From a bacterium (GTDB lineage: Bacteria > Electryoneota > RPQS01): 11,963 nt of DNA. Position 1 is the stretch's first letter; every line of letters begins with the position of its first letter. Under the pieces are notes generated by a model. The model saw only the letters and a list, made by a program, of their open reading frames with translations, was not told the DNA's origin and searched no databases. Positions 1 to 8,646 of this stretch are shown here, piece after piece. The position numbers and the translations under genes are program-made. The stretch lies in the NCBI GenBank assembly GCA_016721565.1, contig JADKHW010000030.1:1-11963 (forward strand), written 5' to 3'.

Positions 1-410
1 GCGGCCATGAAGCGCACGCAATGCGCAAACTTTGTCAACAAACTCCCACACGGACTCGGTACGGTTGTCAGCAGGCGCGGCGCCAACTTTCCGGAGGAGT
101 GGTCAGAAACAGCGCATCGCCATCGCGCGCGCATTGTTAAAAGATGCTCCGCTATTGATTTTTGATGAAGCCACCTCCGCACTCGACAACGAATCCGAAC
201 GTTTGATTCAGCACGCCCTGGAAGAACTCTTCCGCGAACGCACGGTTATCATCATCGCGCACCGTCTGAGTTCAATTCGTTTCGCTGACCGCGTCGTTAT
301 AGCGATGAAGGACAAATCGCCGCACAGGGCAAACACGATGCCTTAACGCCGACAGCGATCTCTATCGCACACTAACGCACCTTTACGGGCGCGAAAGTCT
401 GCCCAGGTGA
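1..410 (+). CDS. Export ABC transporter, C-terminal part of ATPase domain (partial, frameshifted)
   Basis: This is the 3' end of an ABC exporter of the MsbA/lipid-exporter type, in which a membrane domain is followed by one nucleotide-binding domain; only the end of that domain is present. Visible are the segment after the Q-loop (LPHGL, then VVS), the signature region (GQKQRIAIARAL), Walker B with catalytic Glu (LLIFDEATSALD), the H-loop (TVIIIAHRLSSIR) and the tail (DSDLYRTLTHLYGRESLPR) ending at a TGA at 408-410. Motifs lie in different frames: shifts are needed near 10-30, near 85-105 (the LSGG part of the signature reads in a different frame from GQKQR), near 300 and near 345. The stop overlaps the GTG start of the next gene by four bases, and the downstream glycosyltransferases suggest an envelope lipid or glycolipid substrate. 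MsbA is a reasonable guess, but the membrane domain is outside the window, so no symbol is given. Confidence 0.85.
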
Positions 411-1486
411 ACATCCTGCTCGTGAATTCTGCCGCCTCAGAACTCTGGGGCGGCGGCGAGAGTGGTTTTATCAACGCGGCACAGTGGTTCAGCCAACATG
501 GCCATGACGCAGTGCTGGTCGTTGACCTGAGTCCAAAATATTAGCTCGCGCCGAAGAAGCAAAACTCGAAACCATCACGAGCACATTCGGCGGTGACTTC
601 GACCCACTCGCGATGTTGCGCGCACGCGAAATCATTCGCACGAGTCATGCCGACGTTGTGCTGACAAATTTCAACAAAGAGAGTTGGCAATTCGGAGTCG
701 CAGGCAGATCGCTAAAAATTCCGGTCGTTGCCCGCCACGGCTTCACGTTGTGGTCAAAGAAATTGCGCCACAAGCTTCTGGCTCAAAAAGTCATCACGAA
801 GCTAATCGTTAATGCCGCGAGCATCCGTGACAGCTATCAAGAGCTTGGCTGCGCACCAAAAGATATCACAATTATCCCAAACGGCGTCAATACCGTTGTG
901 CAACGTTCGGGCAAATTGCGCCGACAACTTGGCATAACTGAAAGTGATCTGCTAATCGTCGCCGCCGGACGATTAGAATCACAAAAACGATTCGACAGAG
1001 TTCTTAACTGCGCCGCTCAGCTAAAGCAATCTCATTCGTTCAAGCTCGCCATCTTCGGCGTCGGCCCTGACGAAAATGCGCTTCGCGAACAAGTGAAACA
1101 ACTTGATTTGGGTCAGCACGTCGCTTTCTGCGGCTTTGATCCCGAATTATCAAGTCTCATAAGTGATGCCGATTTGTTCTTACTGACTTCCGACGAAGAA
1201 GGCACACCCAACGTCGTGCTTGAAGCCATGATTGCCGGAGTCCCCGTGCTCGGCTTCAACGTTGGTTCGATGAATACAATTCTTAACGGCGAACTATCCG
1301 AGTTCCTGATTGAAGCCGGCAACGACGCCGCGTTTCAAACGAAGTTTCACCTCCCTGATTACACACCGCGAAACTTTGCAAACGTGGCGCGACAAATTCC
1401 GCGACCATGCACTTCACGATTTCAGTTTTGAATCCTCCATGCAACGCTATCTCGACGCCCTAACCTCCGCAGTCAAACCCGCATGA
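407..1486 (+). CDS. GT4-family glycosyltransferase (GT-B fold, frameshifted)
   Basis: A cytoplasmic retaining glycosyltransferase of family GT4, about 359 residues when the frame is repaired, the usual length for this family. The N-terminus (NILLVNSAASELWGGGESG) is the typical first strand and glycine-rich loop of the acceptor-side domain. The C-terminal half shows IPNGVNT, AAGRLESQKRFDRVL, AIFGVGPDENAL and the donor-site EGTPNVVLEAM stretch with its two Glu residues. Two frame changes are needed: in the run of A at 535-538 (the direct frame stops at TAG 542-544, while the next frame continues PKILARAEEA), and around 1330-1366, after which the tail (RETLQTWRDKFRDHAL) reads through to a TGA at 1484-1486. 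The GTG start at 407 is chosen because it overlaps the upstream stop and gives the correct N-terminus. Position in the operon suggests LPS-core or other surface-glycan assembly; donor and acceptor are unknown. Confidence 0.85.
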
Positions 1487-3513
1487 GCACTCGTCGCGAA
1501 CAATTTATCGGCGAGTCGCTGTTCATCGTGCTTGTGCTGCTCGGATGGACGCCGTTCTATCTCGAAGCGATTCGTGCTGACATCTATGATGCCGCGCCGT
1601 TTTTGTTAGGTGGATTCTTCGCGATTCTTGCCGCAGGCTTGACCTACGATGCGGGCGAGCGTTTGTTCGGCGCGGGCAAAGGTATTTACGTTGCGGCAGT
1701 ATTGACGTCGCTTCCGGCAGCGGCAATCGTGTTCAGCGAACCACCGTTGCTCTCGAGCACATCGCTGATGTTCATTTCTGCCGCGACGTTGTGGTTTGCG
1801 TCCCGTGGAAAGAGCGACAATCCGCGCGAAGCGCTGTTCTTCATCGCCATATTAAGCGCAATTCCGCTCGCGGTATTCGGATTATGGCCGCCTGCATTGC
1901 TACCGCTGTTATCGCTGTTCGTTGTCCAGCACAAATTGAGTTTGAAGTGGTCAACCGTATTAATTACGGCTGTCATCGGTCTCAGTGGACTCGCTGCAAA
2001 TAGTTTTCTGCCGCTTGGACTGCCTGACGTTTTGGGTAATCAGCCCAACATCGAGCTGTCGTGGGCCGAATCAACGGCATTGCTCGCGCCGTGGATCACG
2101 TTCTTACTGCTTGCGTTGATTGCCAAAATCTCGTGGCCGCGCATAATTGTAATCGCGGTTGCCTTGCTGACACTTTTGCATGTGTATTCCGGTGGCGCGT
2201 GGGTGGCCATCGTCGGCCCGGCGGCGCCGGTGCTTGCAATGGCAATCACCGCCGTTGTTCTCAAGTGGTTTGATGCTGAGACCGAAGGTGGATTGCGCAA
2301 TTGGCGTTGGTTTGTGCTCCCGCTTGTGCTTGTGTTTGTCGCGCTTGTCGTTTGCACGGATCGTGAGATTTGATGCGCTCGTGATTGGCCACAATCACGC
2401 CATCATCGGCTCTTGTCGCCGGACTACTATGCGCTAGCGCAATCAAAGACGCGCGTCGCTGGGTTTCGGTTTTGCACATTATCGCAGGATGGTTAATCGG
2501 CGCGTTGTGGTGGTACTTATTGGCAAGAAGGCGGCTATGCCGCGCAAGAACCGTCAGTCATTAATATCGTTCCGTGGCTTACGCCCGCAATGTTTCTCTA
2601 TATCGCCACCGTTCGTATGTTGTACGGCCGCCGCATGCCACACAATCTTCGCGCAGAAGGACCACGCCATCGTTTTGACGAAATCAAATTCCGCGATTTC
2701 TCAAATGAACGCCGCAAAGAGTGGGAAGGCGCACCCGTTTCAGTTGTACCACGCGACGCGAACGTGGTGCGTTTCGCAATCTTCGGAGACGTGGCAGGCT
2801 CAGAGTTTCCCTTCGCTTCAAAACAATCCGGCTACTACGCATACAAGCAAATCATCAAATCGATCTCCGCTCGTCAACCTGACTTCGCCGTGTCAACCGG
2901 AGATCTTGCCTTGCGCGCCACGCATTTGGCCTATCGCCGTCTGCGTAAACTGCTTCGGTATGTCACCTTCCCATTGATTGCGACACCCGGCAACCACGAC
3001 ATTGTGGATCGCTCGGTTGTGCATTCGCAATTCTTTCACGGACTCTTCGGCAGCGATCACGGTGACGTCACGATTGGAAATGTGCGCTTAGTTCTGATCA
3101 ACAACGCTTGGGGCAGCTTTGAGGACGACCAACTGAAGTGGATTGACGAGACATTTGCAAAAACGTCAACCGCAAAGTCCACGCTCGTCTTCTGTCACAA
3201 GCCCGTCTTTGATCCGCGCGAAAATACCTACTACGGTATGGAGCATCGTCCGCACGCTGAACATCTGCACGCGCTGTTCGTCAAACACAAAGTCAGTGCG
3301 GTATTCTCCGGTCACATTCACAGCTTGCTCCACACCGAGCGCGACGGCGTGCACTACATCATTTCCGGCGGCGGTGGTTCCAAACTCAAAACCGCACACG
3401 ACGCGCATCACTACTTATGGTGCGAAGCAACTGAGCAAGGCGTACACGTCACGGCCCACGGCTTAGAGAAGACGGAGCCAATGTTTGATCTCAACCTGAG
3501 TGCGCGCACATGA
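1483..3513 (+). CDS. Multi-pass membrane protein fused to a metallophosphoesterase (frameshifted)
   Basis: Read as one protein of about 677 residues. Residues 1-300 hold roughly ten hydrophobic helices; the section around ERLFGAGKGIYVAAVLTS and the following helices resemble the PMT/ArnT (GT-C) membrane transferases, but the long acidic catalytic first loop of those enzymes is not seen. After shifts near 2360-2375, 2411 and 2518 the reading continues through further helices (LVAGLLCASAIKDARRW, WVSVLHIIAGWLIGALWW, INIVPWLTPAMFLYIATVR). The C-terminal domain, from about 2760, is a calcineurin-type metallophosphoesterase of purple-acid-phosphatase style: FGDVAG, STGDLALRA, PGNHD, LVFCHKP and SGHIHS give the expected metal-ligand blocks. 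An independent phosphoesterase gene would have to start at ATG 2590, inside a hydrophobic helix and without a ribosome-binding site, so fusion is favoured. The start overlaps the upstream stop (ATGA) and the stop overlaps the next gene. Substrate unknown; a lipid-linked phosphate or pyrophosphate is a guess from context. Confidence 0.65.
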
Positions 3514-4537
3514 AGCTCTCACGAGTAGCCCCGAAGCTTGCTCCTAAGAAGATTTTGCTCGTGCAGCTTCGGCGCATAGGCGATTGCATCTTATGCACGC
3601 CCGCGATTCGCGCGTTGCATGAGAAATTCCCCGATGCACAGATTGATTTCTTAGCCGAGTATCCCGCCGAAGAGACGCTGCGGAATCATCCGCTAATCAG
3701 AAAGCTGTGGGTTGCGCCGATGCACGGACTCGCGGCCACAATTGAGTTGATTCGCGGCTTGCGGCGCGAGCGTTACGACTTGGCAATTGATTTCTTCGCC
3801 AATCCCCGCAGTGCGCAATTTGTATTTTTCACCGGCGCAAAAACGCGCGTGGGTCTCAAGCGACGCGGCAGAAGTTGGGCCTACACGCATCACTTCATCG
3901 AAGAAGAACCCGACCACGAACTCTACGCCGCTGATTTGCGACTTGGGATGTTGAAGCTGTTAGGCATTCCGTCAACTTCGCGCATGCTCGAAATCTACAG
4001 CGACGCACACGATGAGGCCGCGCAGGCAAAGGCTACGAAAGTTGTAGATTCATTGACAGGTGTCGTCGTCGCAGTTGCAACAGGCAGCGCAAATGCAGCG
4101 AAGCGTTACCCCGCCGATTTAACTGCGCAAGTGATCGAGCTGTTGCGCGTCACATCTCGAAGTAGTCTTGACAAGCGGCCCCGGCGAGCAAGAGTTTGCG
4201 CAGCGAATCTTGACCAAGCTTGCGCGCCCCGTGCCGCATTTCGCGGACGCGCGCGTGCCGATTAGCCGCGCTCTATCGGCATTGTTCACTTTATGTCGGC
4301 CCCGATTCCGGCCCCAAGCACATCGCTGTCGCGTGCGGAATTCCAACTGTTACCATTTTCGGTCCGGGCAATCCGTACAATTGGAATGATTTCGAGAATC
4401 CGAAAAACGTTGTGCTCTTCCCGCCGTGCAAGTTCCGTCCAAACTGCATTGAACTCGAATGTGTCAAGCTCGGTCACTTACCGATGATTTCGCCGCGTGA
4501 AATACTTGCGGCATCGCTCAAGCTAATCTTAGAATAG
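3510..4537 (+). CDS. GT9-family glycosyltransferase, heptosyltransferase-like (frameshifted)
   Basis: A member of family GT9, the ADP-heptose:LPS heptosyltransferases (WaaC/WaaF type), which add heptose to the LPS inner core on the cytoplasmic face. About 342 residues after repair, normal for the family. The N-terminus (KILLVQLRRIGDCILCTPAIR, followed by ALHEKFPDA) is the diagnostic GT9 opening; the nucleotide-sugar half shows VLTSGPGEQEFA, LYVGPDSGPKHIAVACG and PTVTIFGPGNPYNW. Two shifts are needed, around 4146-4156 and around 4265-4275, where conserved sequence moves to the next frame. The ATG at 3510 overlaps the upstream TGA by four bases, so translation is probably coupled. It closes the envelope operon. 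Exact donor and acceptor cannot be told from this sequence, so waaF or waaC is not assigned. Confidence 0.87.
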
Positions 4538-4541
4538 AACA

Positions 4542-4559
4542 GGCGGCATCGCTGCCGCC
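4542..4559. terminator. GC hairpin between convergent genes, possible terminator
   Basis: A perfect seven-base-pair stem, GGCGGCA / TGCCGCC, with a TCGC loop sits between the end of the plus-strand GT9 gene (4537) and the end of the minus-strand S4 gene (4588). Read on the minus strand it is followed by a moderately T-rich stretch (TGTTCTATTCT); on the plus strand no T-tract follows. It may terminate minus-strand transcription; activity for the plus strand is doubtful. Confidence 0.45.
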
Positions 4560-4587
4560 CGTGAACTCGCTCACCGACAGTCGATTG

Positions 4588-4971
4588 TTATCGCCCGCGC
4601 GCCTTGTCAATATCTCTGCGATCTTTCTTGGTCGGTCTGCCGCCTTGTTCGCGTTTTCCCGATTCGCGCCAAAGTTTGCTCGACTCTTGAATCTGCCGAA
4701 ACTTTTCGACAGTGGCTTCATCGGTAATCTCTTGATACATGCGCGGCGCGTCGGCTTTTGAAACATTGATGTCCGCCGATTCGAGAATGCGGAACGTGCG
4801 ATAGAGTCCCTTCATGCGAATCTTGATAACGGCATCAACATCCACCGTGTCGTGAGCGTCGGCGAATTTCTCGCCGATCATAATCTTGCCTTCTTTGCAA
4901 GCTTCCGTGGCCTGCGTGCGCGATTTATAGATGCGCGCGCGATGGAGCCAAATATCTACGCGAAGTTTCAT
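4588..4971 (-). CDS. hslR: S4-domain RNA-binding protein, HslR/RqcP (Hsp15) family
   Basis: A 127-residue intact protein. The N-terminal half (MKLRVDIWLHRARIYKSRTQ, then ACKEGKIMIG) is an S4 RNA-binding domain, and the basic tail with GGRPTKKDRRDIDKARGR is typical of the HslR/RqcP family. In characterised members these small proteins bind 50S subunits carrying stalled peptidyl-tRNA and take part in ribosome recycling or quality control; that role is taken from the family, not shown here. Length matches the family. The ATG overlaps the TGA of the upstream minus-strand gene by four bases, so both are likely co-translated. The segment between the S4 domain and the tail is charged and probably helical. 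Confidence 0.8.
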   Translation of the reverse strand: MKLRVDIWLHRARIYKSRTQATEACKEGKIMIGEKFADAHDTVDVDAVIKIRMKGLYRTFRILESADINVSKADAPRMYQEITDEATVEKFRQIQESSKLWRESGKREQGGRPTKKDRRDIDKARGR

Positions 4972-5651
4972 TTCTGTGACAACCAGCGGTCCGCAGCCTT
5001 GATTGCGGAGTCGATTTGTTCTTTTGTGTTATCCTGATCTGCAAGCATCGTCGCCAGCGCTGCAATCAGCGTTCCCGGCAACACCGAGAATGACTTGTGC
5101 TCGCCGTTTTGCAATGCTTTGTGCACAAGTGGAAATTCCGTGACGATAGAAACAACGCGCTCAATTTCTCCGTCGGTTGCGTCAAGTTGAGTCAGGTCGA
5201 GTCTAACCGAAGAGACATACGCGGCGATTTGCTCATTGTCGTAAGCCAATAACGTTGCCAGCGCCGTCAGCGCCCAACCGTTCAAGCGTTCATCGACTCC
5301 GGCATCGTGAAAGCGGCAGACCTTTCCGAACGCCCACTCGCCCAAACCGTCAGCCCAGCGTTCGAGATGAACTTGCTCGACTGCCGCAAGCCGCAAATCG
5401 CGCACATCGGTGTAGGCTGTCCATGAGGGCAGAAATTCTTCGATCAGATCCACGGCGTTCAAAATAGCCAACGCCCGACCGCGCTCGGGATAAGAAAGAA
5501 TCTTCCAGAGAGATTCACGCGCGTCGGCAGGCTTAGGTAAAAGCGGCGGGGTAATTTCCGCAACTTCGCCGATCAAGTCACGCGGCGGAACGTCGCCGCC
5601 TTGCGCATAGGCGACCGTATATTCCAGAAATTGTTTGACCCGCTTGTCCAT
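4968..5651 (-). CDS. Uncharacterised 227-residue helical protein, possibly a degenerate HD-like domain
   Basis: An intact reading frame with a good start: GAGGAG lies eight bases before the ATG. I do not recognise a named family. The protein is soluble, acidic and predicted mostly helical. Its middle (ERGRALAILNAVDLIEEFLP, then DLRLAAVEQVHLERWADGL) faintly recalls the helical region of CCA-adding/poly(A)-polymerase-type nucleotidyltransferases, where a chain ending at LLPEL is followed by a His-rich helix, and DGEIERVVSIV recalls a later helix of the same region. However, the HD metal ligands are not conserved (for example LATLLAYDN where LLHDIGK would be expected) and no nucleotidyltransferase head domain is present. 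Any catalytic role is therefore unsupported. It overlaps hslR by four bases, suggesting a shared transcript and perhaps a role in RNA or translation. Confidence 0.8.
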   Translation of the reverse strand: MDKRVKQFLEYTVAYAQGGDVPPRDLIGEVAEITPPLLPKPADARESLWKILSYPERGRALAILNAVDLIEEFLPSWTAYTDVRDLRLAAVEQVHLERWADGLGEWAFGKVCRFHDAGVDERLNGWALTALATLLAYDNEQIAAYVSSVRLDLTQLDATDGEIERVVSIVTEFPLVHKALQNGEHKSFSVLPGTLIAALATMLADQDNTKEQIDSAIKAADRWLSQK

Positions 5652-5655
5652 AAAT

Positions 5656-5676
5656 TTGTCTCCTCAGTTGAGACAA
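5656..5676. repeat. Inverted repeat over the leader and RBS of the minus-strand pair
   Basis: TTGTCTC and GAGACAA form perfect seven-base arms separated by seven bases. On the minus strand the repeat covers the Shine-Dalgarno (GAGGAG, 5660-5665) and begins five bases before the start codon at 5651. It also lies at the expected transcription start of the promoter at 5675-5703. It could be an operator, or an RNA hairpin that hides the ribosome-binding site. Confidence 0.5.
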
Positions 5677-5703
5677 GATACAAAGTCCCGCACACTTTTT
5701 CCA
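5675..5703 (-). promoter_or_regulatory. Putative sigma-70-type promoter for the unknown gene and hslR
   Basis: Read on the minus strand, TGGAAA (5698-5703) and TATCTT (5675-5680) are separated by exactly 17 bases. Each matches the consensus hexamer at four or more positions. Transcription would start near 5668, about 17 bases before the ATG. This is the only divergent spacer in the window (70 bases). A promoter for the plus-strand M28 gene must also lie here, but no convincing pair was found. Confidence 0.4.
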
Positions 5704-5721
5704 CTATACCTTGAGCGAAAC

Positions 5722-7496
5722 ATGAAACGTTTGTCTTTACTTTGTTTGCTATTAATCTTGGCCGCGACCGTGTTCGCGCAGCCGAATGAAAAGCGTATCC
5801 GAAAAGATATCGAGTATCTCGCAGACGACGCACGCGAAGGGCGCGGCATCGGCACCAAGGGGCTAAATGACGCCGCTGATTACATTGCCAAACAAATGAA
5901 GGAGATGGGGCTTGAACCCGCGTTCGGCGATTCCTATTTCCAAGACTTTGAAATGGGCTGGGGCTTTAAGCTTGGTGAAAAGAATTTCATCACCTATAAA
6001 GACCAAACTATCGACACCAAGTCCGGTGTGATGCCCACAGGTTTTTCCGCTGCCGGAGAAGTCATGGCTAAGGTTGTATTTGCCGGTTACGGCATCATCG
6101 CACCTGAATTTGAGTATGACGATTTTGCCGATGTTGACGTCAACGGCGCGATTGTGTTGTGCATGCGCAAGGAGCCGGGCGAATTTGATTCAACTTCAAA
6201 GTTTGACGGTATCAATGTGACGGCGCACTCGACTTTGAGAGCCAAAGCCGGAAACGCGAAACTCAAAGGCGCGAAAGCCTTATTGCTTGTGGATGGCCCG
6301 CTCTATGCCGACACCACCCAAGCCGAAGAGCTTGTGGCTCCGTCGTCAAATGAAGCCTATATTGATTGTGGAATGCCCGTTTTGCGAATCACCCGTGCGG
6401 CGGTCAAGCAATTGTTTCCCGAATTTGAATTGGAGAAACTCCAACGCTCGATTGATTCAAATACACAGCCGCGCAGTCTGGAAGTCACCGAAGACAGCGT
6501 CACCATGTCCACCGAATTGACGCGCGAAACCGTTGACGTGAAGAACGTCGCCGGAATTATTCGCGGCGGTGATGACATTTTGGTGGTTGGCGCACACTAC
6601 GACCATTTGGGTTGGGGACAGGCGGAAGCTTGGACGAAAACGCGCACATCATTCACAACGGTGCGGACGACAACGCCAGCGGCGTAGCGGGAATGCTGGA
6701 AACGGCGCGCAATCTCAAGAAGAATCCAATTGGTTCAACGGTTCTTGCGGTCGCATTTACGGCTGAAGAAACAGGTTTGGGCGGCTCGGGCCATCTGGTG
6801 AAGAATTTCCCACTTGACATAAGCAAAGTTCGGATGATGTTAAATCTTGACATGGTGGGACGTTTGAGCGAGAAAAACGAATTCACGGTTCTCGGCTGTA
6901 AGTCTGCTACTGAATTTTCAGACATCGTCAATCGTGCGGCTGTTGGAACGGATTTGACGATTACCTGCAAAGGTGACGGCTATGGTCCTTCGGATCATAT
7001 GAATTTTTATCTCGCCGATAAACCGGTGCTGTTTTTCTTCACGGGCGCGCATGCGGATTATCACAAATCAACCGACGACGCCAATCTGATTAATTACAAG
7101 GGCGAGGTGAAAATCACTCAGCTTGCGATAAACACGTTGCGCGAGATTGACGCTTTCAACAATCCACTCACATTTGTGAAGACAGCAGAACCACCGGATC
7201 AGGGCGGCGGATCGTTCCGAGTTTACTTTGGTTCAATTCCAGATTACTCGCAGCCGGATTCATTGTTGGGAGTTTTGTTAAGCGGAACACGCGAAGGCGG
7301 ACCTGCGGCAACGGCGGGCATCAAGGGCGGCGACTTGCTCGTCAGAATGGGCAAGGTTACGCTGAACAACATTTACGATTTTGTTTTCGCACTGCGCACT
7401 TACGCGCCGGGTGACACCGTGGATGTTGAATATATCCGCGAAGGCAAGCACGAACTGACCAACGTCGCTTTGAAAGCTCCGCCGGAAAAACACTAA
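5722..7496 (+). CDS. Exported M28-family metallopeptidase with PA-like and PDZ domains (one frameshift)
   Basis: A zinc aminopeptidase-type protein of the M28 family, about 591 residues. The ATG at 5722 is chosen because it opens a clear signal peptide (MKRLSLLCLLLILAATVFA, cleavage after FAQ or nearby). A segment at about 110-250 (VVFAGYGI, then a GAKALLLV strand) is consistent with a PA-type insert. The catalytic core is complete: VVGAHYDHLGWG (His about 292), NGADDNASG (Asp about 316), AEETGLGGSG (general-base Glu about 349 and adjacent ligand), LNLDMVGR (Asp about 377) and HADYHKSTDD (His about 448). The C-terminal 110 residues, with GPAATAGIKGGDLLVRM, form a PDZ domain. One shift is needed near 6612-6620 (GWG followed by TGGSLDENA in the next frame). 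It probably acts in the periplasm or outside the cell; the specificity is unknown. It heads a run of three exported proteins. Confidence 0.9.
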
Positions 7497-7523
7497 CTCA
7501 AAATTTGAAATAGGAAATAGGAA

Positions 7524-8570
7524 ATGAGAAAGCTGCTCATTGCACTAACGATACTTGTTTCGTCGCTTGCGTTTGGCGCTTCGCCCGTAAATTATGACGG
7601 CGAGACGCATATCCAAAATATTCAACAACTCACGTTCGGCGGTGAAAATGCGGAAGCGTATTTTTCGCGAGACGGAAAGTGGCTGGTCTATCAATCTACT
7701 CGCGATAGTTTTAATTGCGATCAGATTTTTACCTACAATCTCGAAACCAAAGAGTCCAAGCTGGTCAGCACCGGCACCGGTGCGACGACGTGTTCATTCT
7801 TTATTCCGGGGACGGACGAGATTATTTTCAGCTCGACACACGAGCATGGCGCAAGCTGCCCGGACAAGCCGGATCGGAGTTTGGGGTATGTGTGGGGGTT
7901 ATTTGATTTTGACGTATTTAAGTGCAAACAAGATGGTTCAAATCTTGTCAAGCTGACAAACACGAGCGGTTACGACGCTGAAGCGACCGTTTCTCCGGAC
8001 GGTGAAGAGATTATTTTCACGTCGGGTCGTGACGGAGATTTGGAACTTTATGTAATGGACATCGACGGCTCGAACGTCACACGACTGACGCACACCGTGG
8101 GTTATGACGGCGGCGCGTTTTTCTCGCCGGACGGTGATCATATTATTTATCGAGCGTTTCATCCGAAGACCGCACAAGAATATTCCAAGTGGAAAACATT
8201 GTGGACGAATCAAGCGGTTTCGCCCGTCAGACTTGAGTTGTGGATTATGGACACGGACGGAAATAATCAGCGTCAGGTGACGAATCTTAATTCCGCGAGT
8301 TTTTGTCCTTATGTGAGTCCGTCGAGCGAGTGGATTATCTTCACGACAAATTGGGCGGACAGCACTGGGAGATAAGCCGGATGCCGAACTTTGATTTGTT
8401 CCGCATTCGGCCCGATGGCTCGGATCTTGAGCGGTTAACTTACGGTCCGACGTTTGACGGTTTTCCGATGTGGTCGTATGACGGCAAAAAGCTTGTCTGG
8501 GCCAGTAATCGTGGAGAGAGCAAGTCGCTCGGTGAGAACGAACATCTTCATTGCGGATTGGGTGGAATAG
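7524..8570 (+). CDS. Exported PD40/TolB-like beta-propeller protein (two frameshifts)
   Basis: About 348 residues with signal peptide MRKLLIALTILVSSLAFG. It is built from repeated PD40 (TolB-like WD40) blades: AYFSRDGKWLVYQSTRD, ATVSPDGEEIIFTSGRDGD, ELYVMDIDGSNVTRLTH, AFFSPDGDHIIYRAF, LWIMDTDGNNQRQVT and FRIRPDGSDLERLT, the last followed by WSYDGKKLVWASNRG. Such periplasmic propellers bind proteins or peptides; unlike TolB there is no separate N-terminal domain and no tol-pal neighbours, so tolB is not assigned. Two shifts: near 8350 (after IIFTTN the frame continues LGGQHWEISRMPN) and near 8535-8541 (the tail then reads TNIFIADWVE, stop TAG 8568-8570), both giving a better family fit. A purine-rich AGGAAA repeat sits directly before the ATG. 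The gap to the M28 gene is 27 bases, so co-transcription is likely. Confidence 0.87.
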
Positions 8571-8571
8571 C

Positions 8572-8600
8572 TTGAAATAGTTAGAGAGATTTGTTAGATT
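8572..8600 (+). promoter_or_regulatory. Possible promoter upstream of the C11 peptidase
   Basis: TTGAAA (8572-8577) and TAGATT (8595-8600) are spaced by 17 bases in the AT-rich 76-base gap between the propeller gene and the C11 peptidase gene. Both hexamers are imperfect. The gene could equally be transcribed from upstream. Confidence 0.35.
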
Positions 8601-8646
8601 TAGAATAATGTGCAGGACAACTAAATATTCCGAGGACAGGAAGACA

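Noticed and set aside
2590..3513. A separate metallophosphoesterase gene starting at ATG 2590
   Set aside because: The ATG lies inside a hydrophobic helix that continues upstream in the same frame, no alternative start exists back to the TAA at 2494, and no ribosome-binding site precedes it.
4968..5651. Calling the 227-residue protein a CCA-adding enzyme or HD phosphohydrolase
   Set aside because: The nucleotidyltransferase head is absent and the His-Asp metal ligands are not present where expected; the similarity is too weak to name a function.
7524..8570. Naming the propeller gene tolB
   Set aside because: PD40 repeats are common in unrelated exported proteins; the TolB N-terminal domain and tol-pal neighbours are missing.
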